7,603 bases of DNA from Bacteroidia bacterium (lineage in GTDB: Bacteria; Bacteroidota; Bacteroidia; Bacteroidales; CAJPTX01), in contig CAJPTS010000086.1 in assembly GCA_905373625.1 (NCBI GenBank), forward strand, positions 1-7,603, read 5' to 3'. The notes under the pieces are model-generated. The model searched no databases. It worked only from the letters and a program-made list of their open reading frames with translations, and had not been told where the DNA came from. This document shows, piece by piece, positions 1 through 6,720 of this stretch. Position 1 is the first letter of the stretch, and each line of letters begins with the position of its first letter. The position numbers and the translations under genes are program-made.

Positions 1-629
1 AACTTACCGAAACGGGAGACGCCAGTTAGGAAAACAAAACGCAGATATGCGTCACTGTTCTTGATTGTGGAATAAAATGCTTGAAGCATTCCTCGATAAG
101 TCTCATACAAGTTGGGAAGATGGAGTGCATCCATCAAGGGTTTATCATACTCATCTATGAGCACAACTACTTGTTTTCCAGTTCTTTCATATAGAGTCCC
201 TATAAGATACTGAAACCGATCCTCGGGAGTTTTATAGCGTTTACGAACGCCATTCTTTTTTTCCAACTCATCCAAACAGAACGAGAGGCGCTCAGTTAGT
301 TTCTCTGGATCAATATAGTTCTTTGCATTCAGATCGAAGCGCAGCACGGGGTATGTTTGCCATGCCTCGCGCCCCTGTGCAGCTGCAAGCTCAGGCTCAC
401 CGTGCTCGAGAAATAAGCCCTCAAATAGTTCCCTTTTCCCTTCAAAATACGCGGCTAAAGTTGATAAGAAAAGACTCTTACCAAAACGACGAGGACGGCT
501 AAGAAAGTAAATGCCTCCACCCTGTAACAAGTCCGCCACATACTGAGTCTTATCAATATAGAGAAGCTTACGCTTGCGTAGTTTCTCAAAATCTTGTACT
601 CCGATGGGTAATTCGCGTAACTGGTTCAT
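1..629 (-). CDS. AAA-ATPase-like protein (DUF1703 type), N-terminal part, truncated by window edge
   Basis: This leftward gene starts at the ATG whose complement is 627-629 and stays open for 209 residues to the window edge. The P-loop RPRRFGKS is at residues 45-52 and a Walker B-like strand with VVVLIDEYDKPL is at 154-165. A TGVSRFGK segment, typical of the sensor region, is at the truncated end (202-209). The N-terminal LPIGVQDFEKLR stretch is characteristic of the AAA-ATPase-like family (PF09820, formerly DUF1703). Full-length members usually exceed 500 residues and carry a C-terminal PD-(D/E)XK nuclease-like domain, which would lie outside this window. The biological role of the family is not settled; many Bacteroidota genomes carry several paralogues, and a defence or mobile-element role has been suspected. 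A near-match promoter box on the minus strand (TATCTTCG, complement of 652-659) lies 22 bases before the start. It is divergent from the exporter operon and probably unrelated to it. Confidence 0.9.
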   Translation of the reverse strand, partial: MNQLRELPIGVQDFEKLRKRKLLYIDKTQYVADLLQGGGIYFLSRPRRFGKSLFLSTLAAYFEGKRELFEGLFLEHGEPELAAAQGREAWQTYPVLRFDLNAKNYIDPEKLTERLSFCLDELEKKNGVRKRYKTPEDRFQYLIGTLYERTGKQVVVLIDEYDKPLMDALHLPNLYETYRGMLQAFYSTIKNSDAYLRFVFLTGVSRFGK

Positions 630-754
630 CTTTGCATACTCTTTTGTACAACGAAGATACTAAAATACAGAACAGACTAAAAGACAAGAGAAGCACTTTT
701 CGCAACTCATAACTAAATAGGCGCTATTTTTAGCTTATTACCTTTATCAACATG

Positions 755-785
755 TTTGTATTTAGGAGGCTTATGGCTATCTTTG
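755..785 (+). promoter_or_regulatory. Bacteroidota-type promoter (TTTG-N19-TATCTTTG)
   Basis: The -33 box TTTG is at 755-758 and the -7 box TATCTTTG at 778-785, with 19 bases between them. This matches the established Bacteroidota primary sigma consensus (TTTG about 19-20 bases before TAnnTTTG). Transcription should start near 790. No open reading frame follows closely, so it either drives a small RNA or gives the exporter operon a leader of about 320 bases. Confidence 0.6.
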
Positions 786-790
786 AATGT

Positions 791-973
791 ATAAAAACTA
801 GAGAAAATAGATAAGCTGGACAAGTTATTTGCCCGCCGGCAAGCATTACAACCACTCAGGAGCCACAAGCAGCAATTATAACTTAAATCTGGCATCCATT
901 TCAGGAGTATAATCCCCATCAATAAAACATAAATCTGCCCGCTGCGAATAAAAATTACAGCGTCGCTTTTTTT
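791..973 (+). ncRNA. Candidate small RNA or long operon leader
   Basis: This is an inferred transcript of about 180 bases from the consensus promoter at 755-785 to the T-tract at 967-973. Inside it, AAGTTAT (822-828) is perfectly complementary to ATAACTT (878-884), enclosing a short GC-rich hairpin (TTGCC-cgcc-GGCAA, 829-842). TCAGGAG occurs twice (856-862, 901-907). The 3' part can form CGCTG (940-944) with CAGCG (958-962), four bases before seven T residues. I do not recognise a known RNA family or riboswitch core. The 5' and 3' ends are not complementary, which argues against 6S RNA. It could equally be leader sequence of the exporter operon, or not be a discrete RNA at all. Confidence 0.3.
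940..973 (+). terminator. Weak intrinsic-terminator-like hairpin with 7-T tract
   Basis: CGCTG (940-944) pairs with CAGCG (958-962) around a 13-base AT-rich loop. TCGC follows, then seven T residues (967-973). The four bases between stem and T-tract are not ideal. An alternative GCGA (944-947) with TCGC (963-966) stem ends right at the T-tract but is only 4 bp. It could end the transcript from the 755-785 promoter before it reaches the exporter operon. Confidence 0.3.
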
Positions 974-1044
974 GTTTATTCTTGCCGCATTCAAAGAAAT
1001 TGAACGTAATTGCAACAATAGTGCATTACAAACACACTATCTTA

Positions 1045-1076
1045 TTTGTTATTTATATCGTTTCTATTTACTTTTG
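1045..1076 (+). promoter_or_regulatory. Promoter of the exporter operon (TTTG-N20-TACTTTTG)
   Basis: TTTG at 1045-1048 and TACTTTTG at 1069-1076 are separated by 20 bases and fit the Bacteroidota -33/-7 consensus. The predicted start near 1082 gives a leader of roughly 30 bases before the ATG at 1114. Confidence 0.7.
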
Positions 1077-1101
1077 TTCGGGTCAAATACTCTAATACCG
1101 T

Positions 1102-1106
1102 AGGAG
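1102..1106 (+). promoter_or_regulatory. Shine-Dalgarno site of the MMPL-type exporter gene
   Basis: AGGAG lies 7 bases before the ATG at 1114. It is the clearest Shine-Dalgarno sequence in this window; the other starts show little or none, as is common in Bacteroidota. It fixes the exporter start. Confidence 0.7.
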
Positions 1107-1113
1107 ATTTGCA

Positions 1114-3483
1114 ATGAACTATATAGAACGTATCAATTTGTTTTTTGCTCGTTACGCCAGTTGGAGCATCCGCAACCGCTGGGCAGTACTTATCGGCACA
1201 GTGATAGCCATTGTAGCCCTTGGTTTCGGGTTACCTCGTTTTCGTACTAGCTCCAGTTTTGAGAGCTACTTCCTCGAAAACGACCCCATGCTGGTAAAGA
1301 CGCGAGAGTTCAAAGATATTTTTGGCAATGATAACTATGTGGCACTGCTCATAGAGTCGGATTCTCTCTTCTCGCACGGGACGCTGACACTGCTACGCGA
1401 GCTCACCGAAGAGCTCAAGGATAGCATTTCCTACGCAGACAAGATGACGGCACTGACCGACATGGAGTTTATGAGCAATGAAGACGGCGTAATTTCAGTA
1501 GAACAGCTAGTACCAGACGAGATTCCCACCGCCCCCATAGAATTGGCGAATATACGTGCACGCCTTGAAACGAAGCCCGAAATGGCACGAAGGATCGTTA
1601 GTTCTGACGGTCATTATACATGGGTACTGCTCAAATTGCGTCCATTCCCACCTTCTGATACTGATGAAGGCAAGGGATGCGAGATGCTCACGGGGGGCGA
1701 GGTTGAAAAAATCATTACTAAAGACAAATACCTCCCTCTAAACATTCGTGGCGCTGGGCTTCCTTATCTAAACTATTCCAAGACAATATGGGTGAACAAT
1801 TCGATGCAGATGATCGAAACGATTGCTGTTTTGCTTGCCATCCTGATGTTGCTCGTCGTAACACGCACGTGGCGTGGCGTAGTACTGCCCATTTCCATAT
1901 CTGTGCTTTCAGTAGTAATGATGATAGGCACGCTGGGGTATTGTGGCTACGAGACGGACTCGATGATGCTCATCATCCCTATTCTCACGGGCTTCACACT
2001 CCCGATTTCGTACAGTGTACACGTCTTTACATTCTTTCGGCGCTCTTTCCTTCGTCACGGCGAGCGAAAGCGTGCAGCTGTAGAGACTATGAGCGAAATG
2101 GCCTGGCCCGTTTCTTTCTCGGCTCTTACCACCATTGCCGCCTTACTGACCTTTCTCTTTGTCCCCGTCAAGCCGTTGAACTTTGTAGGGATAGGTACTG
2201 CTCTGAGTTTGTTGTTTTCGTGCATCTTGATCGCCCTTCTCTTTCCCACCATCATGAGTTTTGGGCGCAACCGAAAAATTATACAAAAAGACGCCAAGGG
2301 CGTAGAGCGGCGCTCCGATATATACATGCAGCGTTGGGGACATAGTGTTTTACGACGCGGCTGGCTTATCTTCGGCTTAGGCGTAGGTCTCTCCGCATTT
2401 TTCCTTTTTGGGAGCACCATGTTACACACTGCATTTGATGTGGAGGCCACTATGGGGCGTCGCGTCCCCTACGTAAAAAAGCTCCTAGAGCTCGCCGATA
2501 CCGAGATTGGAACAGTATACTCCTACGACATTTTAGTAGATTTTCCTAACCCCGACGACGCAAAACAGCCCGAACACTTGCGTCAACTGGACTCGTTGGA
2601 GCAATACATACTTCACCTCCCACTGAGCAAACGAACCACATCGATTCTCTCAGTCATTAAAGACTTAAACCGCACCATAAATGACAACGCCCAAAAAAAA
2701 TATTGCGTTCCTGATACACCCGAGGAGGTCGCGCAGTTGCTCCTCCTATATGAGAATGCGGGCGGTAACGAGGTTGAATACTGGGTAGACTACGACTATC
2801 AGAAGCTTCGTATCTCCGTAGAAATGCATACATACAACTCGGCAGTAGCTGAAAGACTAACTACGCAAATAGAAGACGAGGCAAGAGTCCTAATCCCCGA
2901 TGCACAGGTGCAAGTTGTAGGTACTGTACCACAGTTTACTACCATGATGCAGTATGTAGTACGCGGTCAAGTACTCTCATTTTTTCTCTCGCTCCTCATC
3001 ATTATGCTAATTCTGATGGTTGTCTTCCGTAGCGTGAAAATTGCCCTTGTAGGCATGATACCCAACGTTCTGCCAGGTATTGTAGTGGCGGGAATCATGG
3101 GCTGGTTCAATGTCCCATTGGACATGATGACGGCTACAATTATCCCCATAGTGCTCGGAATCTCGGTAGATGATACGATACAGTTTATCAATCATTGTCA
3201 CCTCGAGTTTTATCGCAAAGGGAACTATCGCATGGCCATCGAACGGAGTTTTAAGGTTACGGGGACGGCTATGATCTTTTCTACTGTTGTGCTCTGCTGC
3301 AATTTTGCTTGCTACATACTCTCGCCAGCCACCTCGATATGGCACATGGGCGTGCTTTGCGTGGCAGGGCTCATAACGGCTCTAATAGCAGATCTTACTT
3401 TTACACCACTTCTTTGCCGAAAATTCAAAGTCTTTGGGCGCGAAACAGAACAAGAAAACCTACCGCAACACGACGTACACTAG
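1114..3483 (+). CDS. RND superfamily exporter, MMPL/COG1033 type
   Basis: This 789-residue inner-membrane protein has the twofold RND layout. TM1 is at about 23-42, followed by a periplasmic domain of about 190 residues. A TM2-6 cluster lies at about 233-384 and TM7 at about 415-435. A second large periplasmic domain follows, then TM8-12 to about residue 775. The N-terminal FRTSSSFESYFLENDP stretch and the repeated topology are typical of 'predicted exporters of the RND superfamily', which move hydrophobic or lipid-like substrates using the proton gradient. In TM10 the acidic pair D686-D687 (GISVDDTIQF) sits where proton-relay acids lie in MMPL proteins. The matching place in TM4 reads PISYSVH, with S299 instead of Asp. 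The gene has a strong Shine-Dalgarno and its own promoter, and is followed after 26 bases by the LolA-like gene, so it leads a three-gene operon. The length fits a complete MMPL-type protein. The family call is firm; the substrate is unknown. Confidence 0.9.
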   Translation: MNYIERINLFFARYASWSIRNRWAVLIGTVIAIVALGFGLPRFRTSSSFESYFLENDPMLVKTREFKDIFGNDNYVALLIESDSLFSHGTLTLLRELTEELKDSISYADKMTALTDMEFMSNEDGVISVEQLVPDEIPTAPIELANIRARLETKPEMARRIVSSDGHYTWVLLKLRPFPPSDTDEGKGCEMLTGGEVEKIITKDKYLPLNIRGAGLPYLNYSKTIWVNNSMQMIETIAVLLAILMLLVVTRTWRGVVLPISISVLSVVMMIGTLGYCGYETDSMMLIIPILTGFTLPISYSVHVFTFFRRSFLRHGERKRAAVETMSEMAWPVSFSALTTIAALLTFLFVPVKPLNFVGIGTALSLLFSCILIALLFPTIMSFGRNRKIIQKDAKGVERRSDIYMQRWGHSVLRRGWLIFGLGVGLSAFFLFGSTMLHTAFDVEATMGRRVPYVKKLLELADTEIGTVYSYDILVDFPNPDDAKQPEHLRQLDSLEQYILHLPLSKRTTSILSVIKDLNRTINDNAQKKYCVPDTPEEVAQLLLLYENAGGNEVEYWVDYDYQKLRISVEMHTYNSAVAERLTTQIEDEARVLIPDAQVQVVGTVPQFTTMMQYVVRGQVLSFFLSLLIIMLILMVVFRSVKIALVGMIPNVLPGIVVAGIMGWFNVPLDMMTATIIPIVLGISVDDTIQFINHCHLEFYRKGNYRMAIERSFKVTGTAMIFSTVVLCCNFACYILSPATSIWHMGVLCVAGLITALIADLTFTPLLCRKFKVFGRETEQENLPQHDVH

Positions 3484-3509
3484 CCAAACACTTAAAAACA
3501 CAGATTACG

Positions 3510-4277
3510 ATGAAAAACGTCATCACCTTTTGTTTAGCCACTTGCTTTGCCCTCAATGCTTGGGCACAAGATGGCACTGAGATTATGCGACGCGTGAAGG
3601 ATCGTCCTGACGGCGAAACGCGTACAGTAGAAGTAGAACTCAAGCTCATCAATAAGCGCGGCGATGAACGCGTGCGCAAACTAAAATCCTATTCCAAAGA
3701 CATCGGGGTAGATAAAAAAACGATCATGTTTTTCACGCATCCCGGCGATGTAAAAGGTACAGGTTTCCTTACTTGGGATTATGATGACGCTAAAAAAGAG
3801 GATGACAAGTGGCTTTATCTTCCTGCCATGAAGAAGGTACGACGCATCAGTAGCTCGTCTGCAAAAACAGACTATTTCATGGGGACAGATTTCACTTATG
3901 ACGATATGGGCTCTCGCAACGTAGAAGAGGACACGCACAAACTGCTACGCGAAGAAACTTACGAGGGGAATAAGTGTTGGGTGGTAGAATCCATACCCGT
4001 CGCCAAAGGTGAGCTCTATACTCGCAAAGTATTGTGGGTGCGGCAGGACTGCTTAATGCCCGTGCGCGTGGAATTCTACGACAAACTGAACAAGTTACAC
4101 CGCCTTCTTACAGTACAATCTATCGTGAAAGTCGGACAGTTCTGGAGCTTTGAAAAGGAGACCATGGAGAACGTGCAGACGCATCATAAAACGGTGATCT
4201 CATTTTCTAACCACGTTTACGATGCACCGATGACGGATGATCTTTTCACAGTGGCAAAACTAGAACGAGGTCTGTAG
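3510..4277 (+). CDS. Periplasmic LolA-like outer membrane lipoprotein-sorting protein
   Basis: This is a 255-residue secreted protein. Residues 1-19 form a signal peptide ending NAWA before QDG, which indicates signal peptidase I cleavage and a soluble periplasmic protein (no lipobox Cys). Landmarks of the COG2834/LolA-like group (PF17131) follow: GTGFLTWDY at 83-91, WLYLP at 101-105, RRIS at 111-114 and FMGTDFTYDDM at 123-133. The fold is a half-barrel with a hydrophobic cavity that in LolA holds lipoprotein acyl chains; this subgroup is usually found beside RND exporters rather than with LolCDE. The reading frame is open for another 67 codons upstream, overlapping the exporter, but the signal peptide fixes the start at 3510. 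It lies 26 bases after the exporter and 2 bases before the barrel gene. I infer that it ferries cargo from the exporter to the outer membrane. Confidence 0.85.
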   Translation: MKNVITFCLATCFALNAWAQDGTEIMRRVKDRPDGETRTVEVELKLINKRGDERVRKLKSYSKDIGVDKKTIMFFTHPGDVKGTGFLTWDYDDAKKEDDKWLYLPAMKKVRRISSSSAKTDYFMGTDFTYDDMGSRNVEEDTHKLLREETYEGNKCWVVESIPVAKGELYTRKVLWVRQDCLMPVRVEFYDKLNKLHRLLTVQSIVKVGQFWSFEKETMENVQTHHKTVISFSNHVYDAPMTDDLFTVAKLERGL

Positions 4278-4279
4278 TC

Positions 4280-5518
4280 ATGAAAACCAAACTTTTGTTC
4301 CTTTTTGCTCTCCTGCTGTACGCAGCAACGAGTAATGCGCAAGAGGGCGACAAAACCAATTGGGAACTTTATGGCGACATCGGGAGTTATCATGCCTTGC
4401 GCACCTCCTCACCCTATAATTGGATGACCTCCCGCAACCGTTTCCGCCTCGCGGGACGCTACAGCTATGGCGACCTTCGGTTCTACGGATCGCTGAAGGT
4501 AAACCACCATGCCTTTATAAAGCATTATACGGGGGTATTCCCGCGCGAATTCTATTTAGATTACACTACTAAGCACTTCGGCTTTCGAGCGGGCAAACAG
4601 ATTGTTGTACGCGGCGTGGCGGACGGTTTACAACTGACCGACGTAATATCGCCTATGGATATGACTGAATTCCTTACGCAGGAATATGACGACCTCCGTA
4701 TACCCGTTAATGCGGTGCGGCTATTCTACCTTTCTGAATTCGTTACAGTAGAAGCCATAGTAGTCCCCACTTTCCAAGGTTATAAGCTACCGCTAGAACC
4801 GAAAAATCCGTGGTCGGTACTACCCAAAATGCAACTACCTGTACGCATTGCAGAAGATAATGAGCCTGACTTCCTGTTCAAAAATGTAGAATACGGCGGC
4901 GAGGTTTCTTTTAATTTACCTGGACTAGACATCGCACTCTCAGGGCTATACACGTGGAACAAACTGCCGTGTTTTCAAGGAGAACTCGCTGCCGATTTTC
5001 AAACAATTCTGGTCACGCCGCAGTACGCTCGTAAGACGGTATTGGGGGCGAGTATCTCAAAGCCAATAGACGCGTTTGTTATTCGTGGCGAGGGCGCTTA
5101 TACTTTCGATAAACTATACTCAGCCGCCCTTCTGTTTAATCCGACGGTGAGAAAAGATTTTGTACAAGGTTTAGTGGGTATAGATTGGTATGGTCCTGAT
5201 TCGTGGAATGCGTCTGTACAAGGCGAGTATGAATATATACTCAACTACAAGGCGGCAGAGATATCGGCTGATGAGCAGACAATTTATGCCACTCTGCGCC
5301 TCTCAAAGAAGTTTATGAATGACCTTCTGACCCTTTCTAGCTTCGGCTACTTCGATCTGAAGAATCGGGCAATATTCAATCGGTTTTCATTCTCCTACCA
5401 GCCCCTAGATGGTCTGCTGCTCAATGTGGGCTATGACCTCTTTTACGGCGACAAGGGGATGTTAGCCCCCTACAAAGATAATTCGCAGGTTTGGGCAGAG
5501 GCAGTATACAAATTCTGA
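4280..5518 (+). CDS. Outer-membrane beta-barrel protein, DUF1302-like
   Basis: This 412-residue protein has a signal peptide (about 1-20, ending SNA before QEG). The rest is rich in alternating aromatic/polar strands and ends in EAVYKF, the C-terminal aromatic that marks outer-membrane barrels for BAM insertion. The segment GKQIVVRGVADGLQLTDVIS (105-124), followed by PMDMTEFL, strongly resembles the conserved core of DUF1302 proteins. In Proteobacteria, to my knowledge, these are often encoded with an MMPL-type exporter and a LolA-fold DUF1329 protein. Only 2 bases separate it from the stop of the LolA-like gene, so translation is probably coupled. I infer it is the outer-membrane partner of the exporter, receiving cargo or letting it through. 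An ordinary porin is less likely given this context. The barrel call is firm; the DUF1302 assignment is probable. Confidence 0.8.
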   Translation: MKTKLLFLFALLLYAATSNAQEGDKTNWELYGDIGSYHALRTSSPYNWMTSRNRFRLAGRYSYGDLRFYGSLKVNHHAFIKHYTGVFPREFYLDYTTKHFGFRAGKQIVVRGVADGLQLTDVISPMDMTEFLTQEYDDLRIPVNAVRLFYLSEFVTVEAIVVPTFQGYKLPLEPKNPWSVLPKMQLPVRIAEDNEPDFLFKNVEYGGEVSFNLPGLDIALSGLYTWNKLPCFQGELAADFQTILVTPQYARKTVLGASISKPIDAFVIRGEGAYTFDKLYSAALLFNPTVRKDFVQGLVGIDWYGPDSWNASVQGEYEYILNYKAAEISADEQTIYATLRLSKKFMNDLLTLSSFGYFDLKNRAIFNRFSFSYQPLDGLLLNVGYDLFYGDKGMLAPYKDNSQVWAEAVYKF

Positions 5519-5540
5519 GGAGGACGTATTGCTGCATTTC

Positions 5541-5548
5541 TACATTTG
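5541..5548 (+). promoter_or_regulatory. Promoter -7-like box TACATTTG upstream of the hairpin
   Basis: This exact TAnnTTTG match lies just after the barrel gene. No TTTG or TTG is present at the expected -33 distance, so support is partial. If active, it would start near 5554 and put the hairpin at 5589-5623 inside the glycosyltransferase leader. Confidence 0.3.
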
Positions 5549-5588
5549 CACAGAGCGATTCGGAAATAATTACAGACGGTTGTAGTGC

Positions 5589-5623
5589 GAGGGTGTATCA
5601 AAATAGAAAGTTGGTACACCCTC
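5589..5623 (+). terminator. Hairpin, probable terminator of the exporter operon
   Basis: GAGGGTGTATCAA (5589-5601) pairs with TTGGTACACCCTC (5611-5623). That gives a 13-bp stem with a single U-G wobble and a 9-base loop. It lies 70 bases after the barrel stop codon. Only three T residues follow directly, so it may be a weak intrinsic terminator, an RNA-stabilising 3' end, or an attenuator in the leader of the following gene. Confidence 0.65.
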
Positions 5624-5639
5624 TTTAGGTCAACTGTTT

Positions 5640-5647
5640 TACTTTTG
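5640..5647 (+). promoter_or_regulatory. Promoter -7-like box TACTTTTG abutting the glycosyltransferase start
   Basis: This exact TAnnTTTG match ends three bases before the ATG at 5651. There is no -33 box at the usual spacing; the nearest TTG, at 5611-5613, is 26 bases away. If used, transcription would start at or next to the start codon, giving a leaderless or nearly leaderless message. Confidence 0.35.
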
Positions 5648-5650
5648 TGC

Positions 5651-6676
5651 ATGCAAACAGCTGTAGTAATCCTCAACTGGAACGGAGCAACTCTCCTCCG
5701 CGAGTTTCTTCCCAGTGTGTTGCAGAATGTACCACAAGATGCAATAGTCGTAGTAGCAGATAATGGCTCTACGGATGATTCTGTACTCGTTCTGGAACAA
5801 GAATTCCCCAGCGTGCGCCTTTGTAAGCTTGATAAGAATTACGGGTTTGCCGAGGGCTACAACCGCGCTTTACAATGGGTGGAACACGAGATAGCGCCCA
5901 CGTTTTACGTACTCCTAAATAGCGATGTTCAAACTCCCGCTGGATGGTTAGAGCCGCTAGTGGCTCGTCTCCGTTCTGCCGATGAGATTGCAGCCGTAAT
6001 GCCCAAACTGCGTAGCTACCGAAAGCCAGAGTTTTTCGAGTATGCAGGGGCAGCAGGGGGTTTCCTTGATGGACTCGGTTACCCATATTGCCGCGGTCGC
6101 ATCTTAGACCATATTGAAAAAGACGAAGGGCAATACGACACGCCTTGTTCGGTAGATTGGGTCTCTGGAGCCTGTCTGGCAGTAAAAGCCAAAATATATT
6201 GGGAGGTCGGCGGGCTGGCAGGAGGCTTCTTTGCCCATATGGAAGAGATAGATCTCTGCTGGCGCATGCGTCGTGCAGGATACACACTCCTCTGTGAACC
6301 ACGAGCCACGGTTTACCACCTAGGGGGCGGTTCGCTTCCTAATAACTCGCCGCAAAAAATCTACCTCAACTTCCGGAACAACCTGCTCATGTTGCGACGC
6401 AACGTAACACCAGGGTACGGTAAGCTCTTCAAAATAATTCTACGCCTTTGCCTCGATGGTGCAGCTGCTCTGGTATTTTTGTTGCAAGGGAAGCCAAAGT
6501 TTTGGGCAGCAGTGCTACGAGCGCATTGTCACTATTTTGCAATGCGACGTCGTTTTCCGTTTATCCCCATGGCGGCTACCGAAGTTAAAAACTTAGGCAT
6601 AGCCTCCATGCTCTGGCAGTTCTACTTACGCAGGCGCAAATATTTTTCGAGCTTGCAGAAGAGTAACCGCCTATAG
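5651..6676 (+). CDS. Family 2 glycosyltransferase (rhamnosyltransferase-like, COG1216)
   Basis: This 341-residue protein has the GT-A fold of family 2. AVVILNWNG (4-12) is the first strand. DNGSTDDS (37-44) is the nucleotide-binding loop and NYGFAEGYNRAL (63-74) matches the N-x-GF-x-G-x-N element. NSD (90-92) stands at the DxD metal-binding site. WVSGACL (170-176) and EEIDLCWR (198-205, with the probable catalytic base) follow, then YHLGGGS (222-228). A hydrophobic stretch at about 260-280 and basic patches near the C-terminus suggest attachment to the inner membrane. Such enzymes transfer a sugar from a nucleotide donor, often to O-antigen or other surface glycans. The donor and acceptor cannot be read from the sequence. 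The frame is open from a GTG at 5585, but that lies in the hairpin and adds a non-family extension, so ATG 5651 is chosen; it has no Shine-Dalgarno. It lies 132 bases after the exporter operon. Confidence 0.88.
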   Translation: MQTAVVILNWNGATLLREFLPSVLQNVPQDAIVVVADNGSTDDSVLVLEQEFPSVRLCKLDKNYGFAEGYNRALQWVEHEIAPTFYVLLNSDVQTPAGWLEPLVARLRSADEIAAVMPKLRSYRKPEFFEYAGAAGGFLDGLGYPYCRGRILDHIEKDEGQYDTPCSVDWVSGACLAVKAKIYWEVGGLAGGFFAHMEEIDLCWRMRRAGYTLLCEPRATVYHLGGGSLPNNSPQKIYLNFRNNLLMLRRNVTPGYGKLFKIILRLCLDGAAALVFLLQGKPKFWAAVLRAHCHYFAMRRRFPFIPMAATEVKNLGIASMLWQFYLRRRKYFSSLQKSNRL

Positions 6677-6720
6677 ACCCTTGTGCTACCCACTTTGGGA
6701 AAAGGGCACTGTATAATACT

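Larger units (their letters stand above)
630..1113. other. Divergent intergenic region, 484 bp
   Basis: This AT-rich gap lies between the leftward ATPase gene and the rightward exporter operon. It contains no convincing protein gene. A 101-codon minus-strand reading frame (713-1018) begins only with TTG, has no recognisable domain and is probably chance. The gap contains two rightward promoters (755-785 and 1045-1076). It also has a small GC-rich inverted repeat (TTGCC-cgcc-GGCAA, 829-842), a longer-range 7-base inverted repeat enclosing it (822-828 with 878-884), a TCAGGAG direct repeat (856-862 and 901-907), and a 7-T tract at 967-973. These are discussed under the candidate RNA. Confidence 0.7.

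Noticed and set aside
713..1018. 101-codon minus-strand reading frame in the divergent gap, including a Cys-containing hydrophobic stretch
   Set aside because: Its outermost start is TTG, there is no ribosome-binding site, promoter or recognisable domain, and it overlaps promoter and RNA-like signals on the other strand. It is probably chance.
1006..1029. Imperfect inverted repeat GTAAT-TGCA / TGCATTAC upstream of the operon promoter, as a possible operator
   Set aside because: Pairing needs a one-base bulge and only 5 outer bases match as a true dyad. That is too weak to call a repressor site without a regulator gene nearby.
1788..2345. 185-codon plus-strand frame inside the exporter gene
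   Set aside because: It is an out-of-frame shadow of the exporter, with no family resemblance and no initiation signals.
3309..3509. Upstream in-frame extension of the LolA-like gene overlapping the exporter 3' end
   Set aside because: The added 67 residues are basic and low-quality and would bury the clear signal peptide that starts at 3510. The exporter frame explains this DNA.
5585..5650. GTG-initiated 22-residue N-terminal extension of the glycosyltransferase
   Set aside because: It runs through the hairpin and promoter-like box. Family 2 enzymes of this type begin almost directly with the first beta strand, as the ATG 5651 product does.
5769..6302. 177-codon minus-strand frame opposite the glycosyltransferase
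   Set aside because: It is an antisense shadow of a gene with all family 2 motifs intact, with no domain or start signals of its own.
6683..6710. GTGC...GCAC inverted repeat after the glycosyltransferase as a terminator
   Set aside because: The stem is only 4 bp plus a bulged CC:GG, with no T-tract after it. It is not convincing as an intrinsic terminator.
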